Assembly (NCBI GenBank): GCA_000727475.1
Contig: KL647308.1
Span: forward strand, 310,001-374,000
Direction: 5' to 3'
Length of the DNA: 64,000 bases
Source of the DNA: Sarcocystis neurona
Taxonomy: Eukaryota > Apicomplexa > Conoidasida > Eucoccidiorida > Sarcocystidae
A program made the position numbers and the translations under genes. The notes below the pieces were generated by a model. The model did no database searches. It had not been told where the DNA came from and saw nothing but the letters and a program-made list of their open reading frames with translations. Numbering within the stretch: position 1 is the first letter of the stretch; each line of letters begins with the position of its first letter. Shown piece after piece: positions 11,294-21,800 of the stretch.

Positions 11294-13660
11294 CCTTGCA
11301 CTATACGTATGGGGATGCGAATTTTTACACTTTCGCTTAGCCTTTGTAATGACTCCCTACTAGGTTTCTACCCTAGGGGACGAAGCGTATTAGCTAGAGT
11401 GAACAGTTACTCCTCCACCACCAGGTGGCGCGTGGGCCGCAGTATGCTCCGACGACTCAAAGGAAGCGCCAGAAACCTTTTTTCTCAAAGCCCACCTTAC
11501 GAGATGAGGTTCAGAATTGACAGGCTTGGACAGCGACAGACCAGTCGTCCTGTAGTGAAGTCTACAAATTTTCGCCATGAAGGCAGCACTTGATAAGCCT
11601 GCGTATCGAAGTCTTCTAGGTTTATGCTGCTGGGTAGCGTGCACGGGATGACTAACGCGGCAACCCAGCTGTATACGAACAGTTCATACGCATATACACA
11701 TCATACATCATTCACATGCAGGTATGTCCAGCTCTTCCTGCTATCCTCTTTACATATGTAGCTGCACGGGCACACCGACATACAGACGTGCGCACACCAG
11801 TTCGTCGTCTTTCTTTGGTTTATTGTTCACGTATACTTCATACACACACGCGTACGCATGGGGCATTTCACCAGCCGTACCTCCTCCTCTTTTCAGCAAC
11901 GTACTGTACACATCTACACATATGTAAATGCATACAGGTGTATGCGTGCTTGTTCGCAACCTGCTCCCGTTTCTCTGTATTACATATAGGCAGGTATCCG
12001 CAGACACTGCGCGAGCTTTTGTACAACAGGAGACATACACGCGAGCTGATGTCGGAAACGTACGCGAACTTCGCCCGTACGCCGCAGTATGCTCGAAGAG
12101 TAGCGGGATTGAACGTCAACAAAAAACAACTGCAATTACGCACACCTCTCAGGGATGTATACTCATGATTATCAGTATTGCCAGGGTTTTTCAATCAGCT
12201 GCGTGCCCTACTCTATGCGCATTTGACTAAGTGGCGGGATCACGACCACTATGAGTCTCGGCAGAAAGTGCCTTTCTAATCCTGCAGCAGTGGTGCGTCC
12301 ATGTAGTTATCTCCACGCAGTTCTTTCAGTCAAGAGGTGCCCGTCTCATGTTCCTTTCGAACCGTTTGAGGGCTTGAAGATTTCCCTAATGGAATCAAGA
12401 AAAACACTCTCTCCGCTGCACTGCGGTGTCGAAAAGGACACTTCGTTGCCACTACGTACGAGGATGCAGCTCCTCTCGAAGGGGAACATGGTTTACAGGC
12501 GAGGAACACTCGTGAGTAATCTGCGTCCCCACTGTAAAATTCTACATGGCAACGCTACTGTACGTAGCCAGAGGTCGTCTTCACATATCACTAGGAACAT
12601 CAGTTGTGACATAGTGATACACGTGTTGGAAGAAGGCATCCTGAACTCGGTAAGACTTTGTCTGGGTCGTCCCTGTAAATTGCAAAGCACAGCCAGCATG
12701 CATGACAACATGGACACCGAAAGAGCTGACACCAGGAGACGAGCTGTAAATCTCCTGCATAAGTGTCTACAGCTCACAGTGCAATCCAGACGTCGAGCAG
12801 TAGTCGATTAGCACGCATGCGTGCGATGGTGCGGGAGATTGATCGGGGCAATGGTGTTCCTGATATTCTTAGCGTTTGCTGTATCATGCGAAGACTTCGA
12901 GGACGTCGTGTAGCGATCCATTTGCACTCACTTCCTTCCCTACTAGTTTCTCCGACAGAAGAGGCATCCTGGCCCCCACCGACACTGTAGGCCGCTTTTC
13001 CTTGTTTGTCATCGATTACTGCCCAAGAGCGACACGACGTATAGACGCACTCTTCCCTACCTCGTCGCTTCCCAGTTCCAACCTCGATGGCCTCAGCTGT
13101 GACTGCGATGATTTTTCGGTGTTCATGTCTCTTTTTGTGTGCGCGTTCATCACGTACAAAAATCACCGGTGCCTATTTTTCTCAGCAGTCGTAGACTTAC
13201 GCGAATTCAGGTGTATACACGGAACGCACTGGGAAATGCACGAAGAAGACCCTACGTGTCGTGCACATATGTTTAACGATATCTCACAAAGAGGAAGCAC
13301 GTATGGGTATCTTTACGTGAAAATAGTCTACCACGGCGGAGAATCCACTGCACTGAATAGATGCACTCCGATATACTACCGGTGTACACGTTAGTAGACG
13401 TCTCATCTGTAGAAGGCTGTGCTCATTAAAACCTCTCTTTGCCCGTATGTTCACATGTATACACGCAGGACAAGACATGCAACCTCTGAGCGCTTGTTGG
13501 AGGAACTCCTTGTGCCACTGTTCGACCCTTTGCATAGATGCTTGCGTCAACCCACTCAGATGTGGCAAATACCTGACTCAGTCCGCCAGCGGTGTCTCTC
13601 TCCTGCCACACTCCTCCTTGAGCGGGGGCAAGCATCTTGTTCTGCGGCTTTCGGTCTATC

Positions 13661-13989
13661 AAGCTGTAGACATACATATGAATTGTATGAAGAATTCCGA
13701 TTTTGTGTATGTGCAGATTTATGGCCACACGTATGTACGGACGCATACCCGTCGAAAAACATCCCCATTTACGCAAGTCCAGAATGTAATCCCGACATAC
13801 GTGTAAGTAGGACGAAAGTTAAGGCAAGCAAGCTGTAGAGGTGTACACTTGAAACGTGTGAAGAATTCCGTTTTTGTATATCTGCGGAGTTACAAACATT
13901 ACCTCGTATTCGTGGGAAACATCCCTCCTTACGTGGGTATAATGCGCAAGTCGGACATACGCCAAAGTAAGACGAAATGCATAGCAAGC
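13661..13989. repeat. Diverged tandem duplication of about 165 bp
   Basis: Unit A (13661-13829) and unit B (13830-about 13989) both begin AAGCTGTAGA. They share, in order, TGAAGAATTCCG, TTTTGT.TAT, CGT..GAAAAACATC / CGTGGGAAACATCC, TTACG, CGACATACG and GACGAAA. Small indels separate them. Short open frames in both units are not conserved in frame, so this is best read as an old noncoding duplication. Confidence 0.8.
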
Positions 13990-14134
13990 TTTCCGTCGTC
14001 TTCTGCAGAGGCGTCCCTTTTCAAGCTCCTTGACTCTTAAGAGTACATACATATACATAAGTATCCTCGGTAGGTAATCAGAACTACCTCAAGGACAGAG
14101 CCACTACAATTTACAACAGTATGACGGCGATCTT

Positions 14135-14362
14135 AATCTTCTTGCCTCCTATATAAAGCATGTCGTGGACCATGTCTCCTGAAGAATTCCGAATTCCCTG
14201 TGCCTCTCTTACGCGTGTACATTTATACGTGTTGTCCCGACGGCCCTGTCAATCTTCTTCCCTCCTATGCAGAGTGCGCCGTAGACAAAGTTTCCTAAAA
14301 ACTACAAATTCCCAGTACACCTCTCTTAAATGTGTATATTTGTACGTATTGTCCTGCTATAA
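14135..14362. repeat. Diverged 116-bp tandem duplication
   Basis: Units begin AATCTTCTTGCCTCCTAT at 14135 and AATCTTCTTCCCTCCTAT at 14251. Both continue through a diverged middle to CCTCTCTTA, TGTRYATTTRTACGT and RTTGTCC at matching offsets. It lies immediately after the 165-bp duplication. Confidence 0.85.
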
Positions 14363-15518
14363 AACGGGGGGTACTTCTTTTTTACCAAATGAGCACCAAC
14401 GCCGTCTTTGGGCGCGTGGGTGAAACAAAACTCCGCGTCACGGCTCAAGGCTCTTGCACGTATTGAATGTAAACTACGAAATTCTCGCAAGTGACAGTTT
14501 ATCAGCATTATACATATGTACCGTTTATACCGCCGGGTGATACGCGTACAGTACAATTAACACCGCAGAGCTGTAGAATTACTTGTGAGCAAACTGACAA
14601 GCCCATGTCCTCCTGCTTATGCCCTTGGGCGCTGCAGGGCGAGCCGGTCTGAAAACCACCATGTTCAGGAGTGCGCGTCACCTCGAGCAGGTGGAAAAGC
14701 TTTACATCGTATGTAATCGGTAAATTCAGCAGGCCGTGCATAATGACGTGAGGTTTGCTGCTGGTGTTTCTCACCTCTAGCCACGTCGAGCTAAATTTTG
14801 AGCACAGCTTCCAATGAACACGTGGCATGTATCCACCCGATGCAGCTAGTTTACAAGGTTGTCTACGAAGAAGTCAGAAGCGAGCACAGAAGTCGCCCCA
14901 TGCCGCTCTGCGCGCCGAGGTGGTTTTTGACTTCCCGGCACTGAGGGCCAGACCGCTAAGGTATTACTATGTTGTCAGTAGTGCGAGACGTGTAAACGTC
15001 CTTGTGAGCATGCCGCTCTGTTCTACCTTTCTGTTTGTGAAAGTGGGAAGACTCGTTTATGCCCCTCGTCAGGATGGCGACGGCTTTGCGAGCATACAGA
15101 GTGAAGACGTGGGACATCGCAACAACATACATAAATCTAGAAACCCAGTACGATCAACAGATATCCAAGGTACACAAACAAGCACACTCGAGTTGTGGTA
15201 TGCATACGCGTTCTCGCAACCTGAAAATGGCAAATCGTTTCTGCTCGTAGTCTCTTCGCTGTGCGTGGCTAGCTGCTTCTCACAAATTCTAAAATTGAAG
15301 CGGTTGCTTGGGCTCTAGTTACGGTGGCAGTTGGCGTGGACTCGCTCGCCCAGTGCCCATCTGTGGCAGTGCGGTGCGCCGGGCTCTGGGAAGGCTGCTT
15401 TACAACGCAGCGCTCTTTGGGGAAACAAAATCAAAGGTTGTTTTGTTCCGACTCTCTGACTAATGCGACGGCGTCGCATCAGTCTTTTTGGTGTCAGACA
15501 CTCTGTTTCCAGCAAAAT

Positions 15519-15525
15519 TGAGACG
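15519..15525 (+). promoter_or_regulatory. WGAGACG-type promoter motif upstream of the SRS gene
   Basis: TGAGACG lies about 215 bp upstream of the SRS start codon. In Toxoplasma, WGAGACG heptamers are an established promoter element, for example in SAG1. A single copy of a 7-mer is weak evidence and could be chance. Confidence 0.3.
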
Positions 15526-15739
15526 CTGGTGGGGTTACAGCTTTTTGTCGCGTCAGAGCTTCGAGCCGACGGCAAGTCGGCTAGATCAGGGCAAGCGCAA
15601 TACGGAATCCGCTCAGTGTTCAATTACCTCAAGCATTCATTTCCCCCATCACCTGCCGTCAAGGACGTTTTTCCCTGTAAAGACCATTTCAATCACCGTG
15701 CGTCTCCCCCTGCCTTTCTGGTCTCTTACATCTGCGAAG

Positions 15740-16776
15740 ATGATGAAAACTTCGTTTCTGTCGCTCGCAGTTGCCTGCCTTGTGTGGGCCCCTGTACATT
15801 GCATTGCCGCAGATCCACCTGTTGCAACTTGTGTGTCCAGGGATGACAGTCCGACACAAACATATCAACTGGCATCAATTGGGCAAGTGAGAATTACATG
15901 CCCAGGAGGAACTACTTTAGCAAATAGGGGGGCGGAGCAAGCCGATAACGGCCCGACGGCAGAGGTTTACTCTGAAGCGGACGCTGGGAAAAACGTCGCG
16001 TTGAATACTTTGTTGGTTGGTGGGACCTACGTTCGGGCGGACGCCAATGACAACCTCACAGTCTCGCAGCTGCCCACCAAAGCAGTGACGGTGCTTTTCC
16101 TCTGTAACAGGCAGCCTGGCCCTGGTGTTGGATGCTGGATTGCTGTTGAAGTCGCGGCTCAGCCTCCTCTGGGTAAGTTGCGTATGCAACTTATATATAA
16201 GTTGCTTATATATATAACGTATATATTGTTATATATATATGATACATAAAGCCCAGTTTGCATATATATATATATATATACACACGACATATAAAGCACA
16301 ATTTGTTGAATACGTGTTAAAGCGTCGTGTCCTCGACGTGCGACATGTGTGTTACTGCTACAGGACCACAGGCTTGTACGGTTGGTGGAAGCGAGGTAAC
16401 GTTGACTGTAACAGCTGCAAACGCCACCGCCCAGTTCGCCTGTGCCGCTACGAAGAACGTATTTCCAGAAGGCACAAATGTTTACAACTCGGATTGTAAA
16501 ACGGAAACCCCTTTAAGCACTGCATTGCCAGGTGCCACGCTCACCCGTGGAAACATGAATGCGCTAAAAATTCCTACGTTGCCTTCGGCTGCAAAGAACC
16601 TTTGCTTCGTGTGTGCAACAAATGTTGGGGACGAAGCCAACCAAAAGTGCAGCGTTAAAATTAATGTGAGTGGCAGCCCTCAGGGTGGTGGGAACGGGTC
16701 CGTGGGATTGACAGCACGGGCTGCCTCGGCATTAGGGATTCTCATGGTCGGAGCAGCGTTGGTTCGAAATGTTTAA
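15740..16776 (+). CDS. SRS (SAG1-related sequence) surface antigen, two domains, GPI-anchored
   Basis: A surface coat protein of the kind used for host-cell attachment and immune modulation by tissue-cyst coccidia. Two exons, 15740-16172 and 16364-16776 (stop TAA at 16774), are separated by a 191-bp intron joined within a Gly codon, giving 281 residues. Residues 1-23 are a signal peptide with hydrophobic core SFLSLAVACLVWAPV. Domain 1 is in exon 1 with four cysteines (C31, C54, C122, C132). Domain 2 is in exon 2 with six cysteines, including the typical LCFVCATN pair and a final KC. The C-terminus has a small-residue stretch (SGSPQGGGNGS) followed by a weak hydrophobic tail, as expected for GPI attachment. 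NLTV, NATA and NVSG are potential N-glycosylation sites. Both ATGs at 15740 and 15743 could start translation. It resembles SnSAG-type antigens in size; the exact orthologue cannot be named from here. Confidence 0.92.
16173..16363 (+). other. SRS intron with alternative stem-loops at the 5' splice site
   Basis: Donor GTAAGT at 16173, acceptor CAG ending at 16363. TAAGTTGC (16174-16181, inside the donor) can pair with GCAACTTA (16186-16193). That same GCAACTTA can instead pair with a second TAAGTTGC (16198-16205), forming a 20-bp perfect palindrome (16186-16205). A further 12-bp perfect stem is formed by 16207-16218 and 16228-16239. The first two structures exclude each other. A (TA)n tract follows near 16262-16280. 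Confidence 0.7.
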
Positions 16777-18673
16777 GGCGGAATTACGCTCGCCAGTACT
16801 TCACAAACTAGTCCTTCTATCGCATGACTGAGCATGTTCTTCATGGCTGCTTCTGTACCGAAGTCACCCACGTGGTGCGTTAATCAGAATACTTGCAGAT
16901 GGTCTTTGGGGAGAATTCACGATTTCGTGGATTTCACGTGAAGACGTGTCAACAGACGTGCATCTGGTACTGATTTGTGCATTGTCGTCGAAGAGACGTG
17001 TGGTTGGAAACCCGGGTGCCTTTCTTGTTTCGAATCCATTCAAGGTGGTATTGTCCGTACACAACTGTATGTGAGTGAAGTGGCGAGGGGGAATCTGCCA
17101 ATTTTGTACACTGTTGTTGTGCGTGTACGTTACGACGGCCTCGGCGATGCGTGCCACACCCATGTGGATTTTGATTACAGGAAGGTGCGCACAAAGCAGC
17201 ATTTTTTATGCGGAAACAATTTCGCGGATTAGACTCGCCGCCATTCATTGCAGCATGCAGAGGCACCGTGTGGGGGGGGCCTTCAAGAAACGCTTTTCAA
17301 GCTCTCTTTTCTCTCGGCCTCCGTGTTATACGGCTCGCGCACTGCTTCCCTTCAAGTATTGCTTGACGCTAGTCCTAGAATCTTGAGCTGTTTGAAAATT
17401 GCTACGTGCTCCTCAGCGGATCAAAGAAATTCTTTCTTAGCAGTTGCAGTGGCACGATACCTAGTTTCGACCGTCTACTGGGGTCTGGGGGCTCCACCCG
17501 ACACACGTTAGATATGCACCGGCGCATGCAGGTAACGAGCGAGCATTCACGTTTAGACAGTCAGTGTAGTTGGTGGAGCAGTGGAGCTAATGGAGTTGTG
17601 GTAGAGTTGTGGTACTGGTTTACTTATAATAAGAGTGATTTTATTGTCGTCGTCTGTTCGCCAGAATCCGCACAGCTAACCGTGATGCTCAGAAAATGAA
17701 GCGCTGCGAAAAACGTGCGCTTGTGCAAGTCGTGGGGAGGCCCGTCGGATCTCGATGGATAAAGGACGTCTGAAGGCGGTAAGTAGAGTCTTTTGCGGAG
17801 CGCTAACACTATCATCGGTGCTGCCGTTACATTCGGGGTCGACCATGTGCGGCAAGTGTTTTGCCGCAGCCACAGTAAACAGCTGTCTCCCGAGAGGTGC
17901 GTACGTGCGCACGTTCGTGTAGGGTGCTGGTCAGTGTATTCGCACAACTCATTGACATGTGTACGTCGTGTACGGGTGACAGCAAGAGGTCAAACTCACC
18001 TTGGTGCATTGAGAAAGAAATTAAATGACGTGCAATGTAATGCATTCACAGAGGTACGCAGCATCGTATGAGCATTTTCAAATTAAGTGGGGGGGTTACG
18101 CAATATAAAACGAATACACGACCGTATACACATGTGTTTCACACGATACAATGGTCACGAACGAACCATGAACAGGTACTGCTTACACTCCGTGCCAGCT
18201 GGTCGACGTATACGTGTGGAATAGAAGAGATGCCTTCGTGTAACGTCGCTAAAGAGCAAGCTAGTGTGAGAGGTTTTCTAATGCATGGGGATAACTGGGG
18301 ACGGCTGGCGCCAAACGTTCGTTTTCTTGTGTACATAAGGCACACCTGTCTACACAAGATTAATCCAGTGGTTCACCCGCTCTCAAGCGTGGAGCCGCAG
18401 AATTAGTCCTAACTCCATTACGCCTTAGTTTGAACAACTCGTAGTCTTGCGGCATTGCCTACGCTGTTTGTTGACGTGCGGCGAGGTTGCAAAGACCCCA
18501 CAATTATTTTTGAAGGCAGGTTCTTTTCGTAGTAACCGTTGAATCCAGCGCGACAGTTACGCTGAATGGAGCAAAATAATTACTGCTTTGTGGGGCATCC
18601 GCTGTACTCACCCGCTTACGTGTAAATACTCCCGTCTATAGTCGCTTTCGGTTTCTTGCTTGCGTGAGACATG

Positions 18674-18712
18674 CACACACACACACACACGCACACACAC
18701 ACACACACACAC
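18674..18712. repeat. (CA)n microsatellite
   Basis: About 39 bp of CA repeat with one G interruption. Confidence 0.97.
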
Positions 18713-18752
18713 TGTAGTTCAAAAAACATCCCTCACTTTTGTCCTGACTTCT

Positions 18753-18884
18753 TTCCGGGGCTGCCTGCACGTCTGGATCTAGTAGGCGGAAGGGGTTTCC
18801 GGGGCTGCCTGCACGTCTGGATCTAGTAGGCGGAAGGGGTTTCCGGGGCTGCCTGCACGTCTGGATCTAGTGCGCGGAAGGGCT
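18753..18884. repeat. 44-bp tandem repeat, three copies
   Basis: Copies start at 18753, 18797 and 18841 with TTCCGGGGCTGCCTGCACG. The first two are essentially identical; the third has changes near its end (AGTGCGCGGAAGGG). The unit is GC-rich compared with its surroundings. Confidence 0.95.
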
Positions 18885-21800
18885 TCAGTTGTTCCTATAC
18901 GCATCAACCCTGCAAGTGAGAATACATGCTTCAGCCGAGGTACAAAACGCTCGTCGGCCTGACACACCCAAATTCTCTTGCTTCCCACAGAAACAGATGA
19001 CTCATCCTCACAAAAATAGATGACTCCTTCTTGTCTAGTCTGCGTCCCACGTGAAAATCGGCACTGATACTGGAATTACTAAAAAACGCACAAAAAAGTG
19101 AAAAGCGGTTCAGGGGCTTCGCTACTTCGAAGCGTTGGATGCGAAACAAAAGGGATTCAGACATATCAGGCTAAGTTGTAACCGTATTTATGGTCATTCA
19201 AATTTGGTGCATTACTGTCAGCATAGTGTCTGGACTACCCGCGGCCGTCGAGCACCGTTTGCGAGCGACAGACACTTCCATTGAGCTCAATCTCAAATAA
19301 GTGCTGGACGACAACACACTCAGGAGACCAGGAGCAGCATCAGACACCACAACACAGGCAGTTGTTCTGAAAGGTCCCACTCATCAGGGCAACCCGGTTG
19401 CCACCACTGCAAACCCCTCACGCTATGCCGCAACCTGTTCTTGCCGGTGCTGCGGTATCGGGTAAGAGGCGGGTGAAGCGACATCGCAGATTGGCCCATC
19501 CACATGCGTATATGCACGTGTACACATTGAGGTATATACTATGTCCAGTTATAAGTGTTTTCACGGGCATCAATTTATGACGTGCTAATTGCGTGCACGT
19601 CCGCGTATCCAGTGAGACGCCTCTGGAGGAATTTCACGCAGTTTCCTAGATTTGCACATTGCGTCTACAAGGGTACATTAAGTCGAATAAGAAGCAAATG
19701 CACACGTGCAGCTGCGTGCCCGTATGAATGCACACAAAGAGTTCCACCGGTTTTCTCTCCGGCATATCCAGCGTTCCCTCGATGGTCCTACGTCGGAATT
19801 AGGAGAAGTCGTCATGAAATTTTCACCTCTGTTCAAACACTGAGTCGCAGCTTGGGAGCGGTGCACCACACCATTGAGCCCACCATGTCGCAATCAGATC
19901 GATCCGTAAAATCAGTGATATGTGCGTATGTATCATACGTTTACACATATACACAAGTTATACTTGTGTACACATACACCTTGTGCATGGCGTGCTCGGC
20001 GTGCCCGGCACGCTAGCGGAGACGCGCGTCCATAAAAGTGACGTTTCCGCCGAATATGTGACTCTAGCTGTGCTTGCTGATGAGCAGAAAGAATGTGGAT
20101 TCTGGTCAGGGCGTGAGAGATGCTCAAATCGTGTATTTCGCTGTTCCTAATTACCATACGCTGCGTAGACGCGCTAACGCTCATCCATGTAAAAAGGTAT
20201 CAATATCATCGAGGCGGGTCCCACCCTCCGCGGGAGGCTGCCTCTACCACGCAGCAAAGCGATCTTGAATGGAGAAGTGTGCGTTCCGGTGATGGTCTCC
20301 GCGTAGACTGCATGAGTCTTTTGGGCGAGAAATTGGCGGGAGAAACGTCTGGGCGACGACAACCCGTGTGTATTGTTGTAGTCCTAAACAGAAATTCTTC
20401 GTGATGAGAAGGCGCCACAATATGGATTCCGTGGACGTGCAATCTGGTCAAGCACGCGTACTTGTGTGGCGTCGCATCTGAAGGCGTCACTGTCTCGAAA
20501 AAAATTCAGAGTTCACCAACATTGTGCTTTTGCGGAAAAGCACCTTTTGTACGACTTTTAAACCAGAAGAGAGGGCACAGGCAGAGAACCTTGGAGCAGT
20601 TCAGGGGGTTTGTTCGATGTTGCAGGCAGTCTATGGATCTGCGAAACGAAGTTCTGCAGGTGGTTAGGGTCGGACTGCCGCTGGAACGGCAAGCACAACT
20701 TTGCACGTTACGGTTGGCACTGTAATGCCTGGCGCCCAAAATGAGGCGACGTTTCTGACACGCACCAAAGTAACCGAAGGACCCTACTGGTGAAACGCCG
20801 TTAGAAGAGCGAAGCAGGAGTGAACGATGGAAAGAGCAGGTTAGACGCCTCAAGATGTGGAAGAAAAAACAAGATTCATCGTGCAGACAGTTGCTGTTGA
20901 GGAAACTACGTCATGGCCACACCGATACAAAGAGCATTTGAAGACGTCAGCAGAGACATCTGCCAACGCGAAGGCGTAATGAAACAATGAAACACTCAGT
21001 AAAGATCTCCTACTGAGATCACAATCTAAGTGGGAGTACGTTCATTATTATTATTATTACTACAAGCCTCCAACAAACTACACGGCATGCTGCACGGTAT
21101 GCTCTTCGTGGTGAGACAGGGCAAGCAGGCCTCGAAGTGCACTCACCGATATTTTGTTAAGTGTCCCAGGTATGGTAAAAGTTGTCAATTGAAGAGTTGG
21201 AGACGTCGTTCCGCAGACTGCCGTGCGGGAGCAGAGAATGAGTACAGGATTGATATGTTCCTATCTACCGGCACATACTACCGACGGATCAAAAACCGTG
21301 CGGGCCCAACGATTAGGTAGAAGGTCTAGAAACTAAGAAACCAGGGAAGACGGTTAGAGAACTCACTGAGGTCTACTCAATTATAAAGATTACTGTAAAG
21401 AAATGCCATCATCCGAGACGTACTTCGAAGGATGAGGTAATTCGTTACCGGAGTTTTCACTCTGCATGGCAAACAGTTCAAGCTGCAATGTACAGGTGGG
21501 GCCTGCTTCGTGGAGGTTCTTCCTGCGCAGGGAGCGCACAGTGTCACCGGCTCAGAGGTGGACAGTAACGTGGAGAGAAGAGCAGGGACAGTCTCGTAGA
21601 GACTGCAGGCCAAATGCTACAGGAGCGGGACATCTTTCTAATACAGGGGGTAAGACATGATACAGTAGATCGGAGGGAGCAACCACGGCATGACTCGCCG
21701 CTGCATACTTGGCGTTGGCCACAGATTAGGAAGTGGACGACCTAGGGAATTCTATTCTCTTGATTGCCCATAAAGGTGGGGGTGGGACTGTAGAACAACA

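Larger units (their letters stand above)
5070..15739. other. 10.7-kb intergenic region without a supportable gene
   Basis: It lies between the divergent starts of phosphorylase (minus) and the SRS antigen (plus). No reading frame shows a known domain. The longest open frames, 12251-12811 on the plus strand (186 codons) and 8148-8729 on the minus strand (193 codons), have no recognisable motif. The region holds several diverged tandem duplications and stem-loops that are listed separately. The promoter and 5' UTR of both flanking genes must lie here. Confidence 0.7.
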
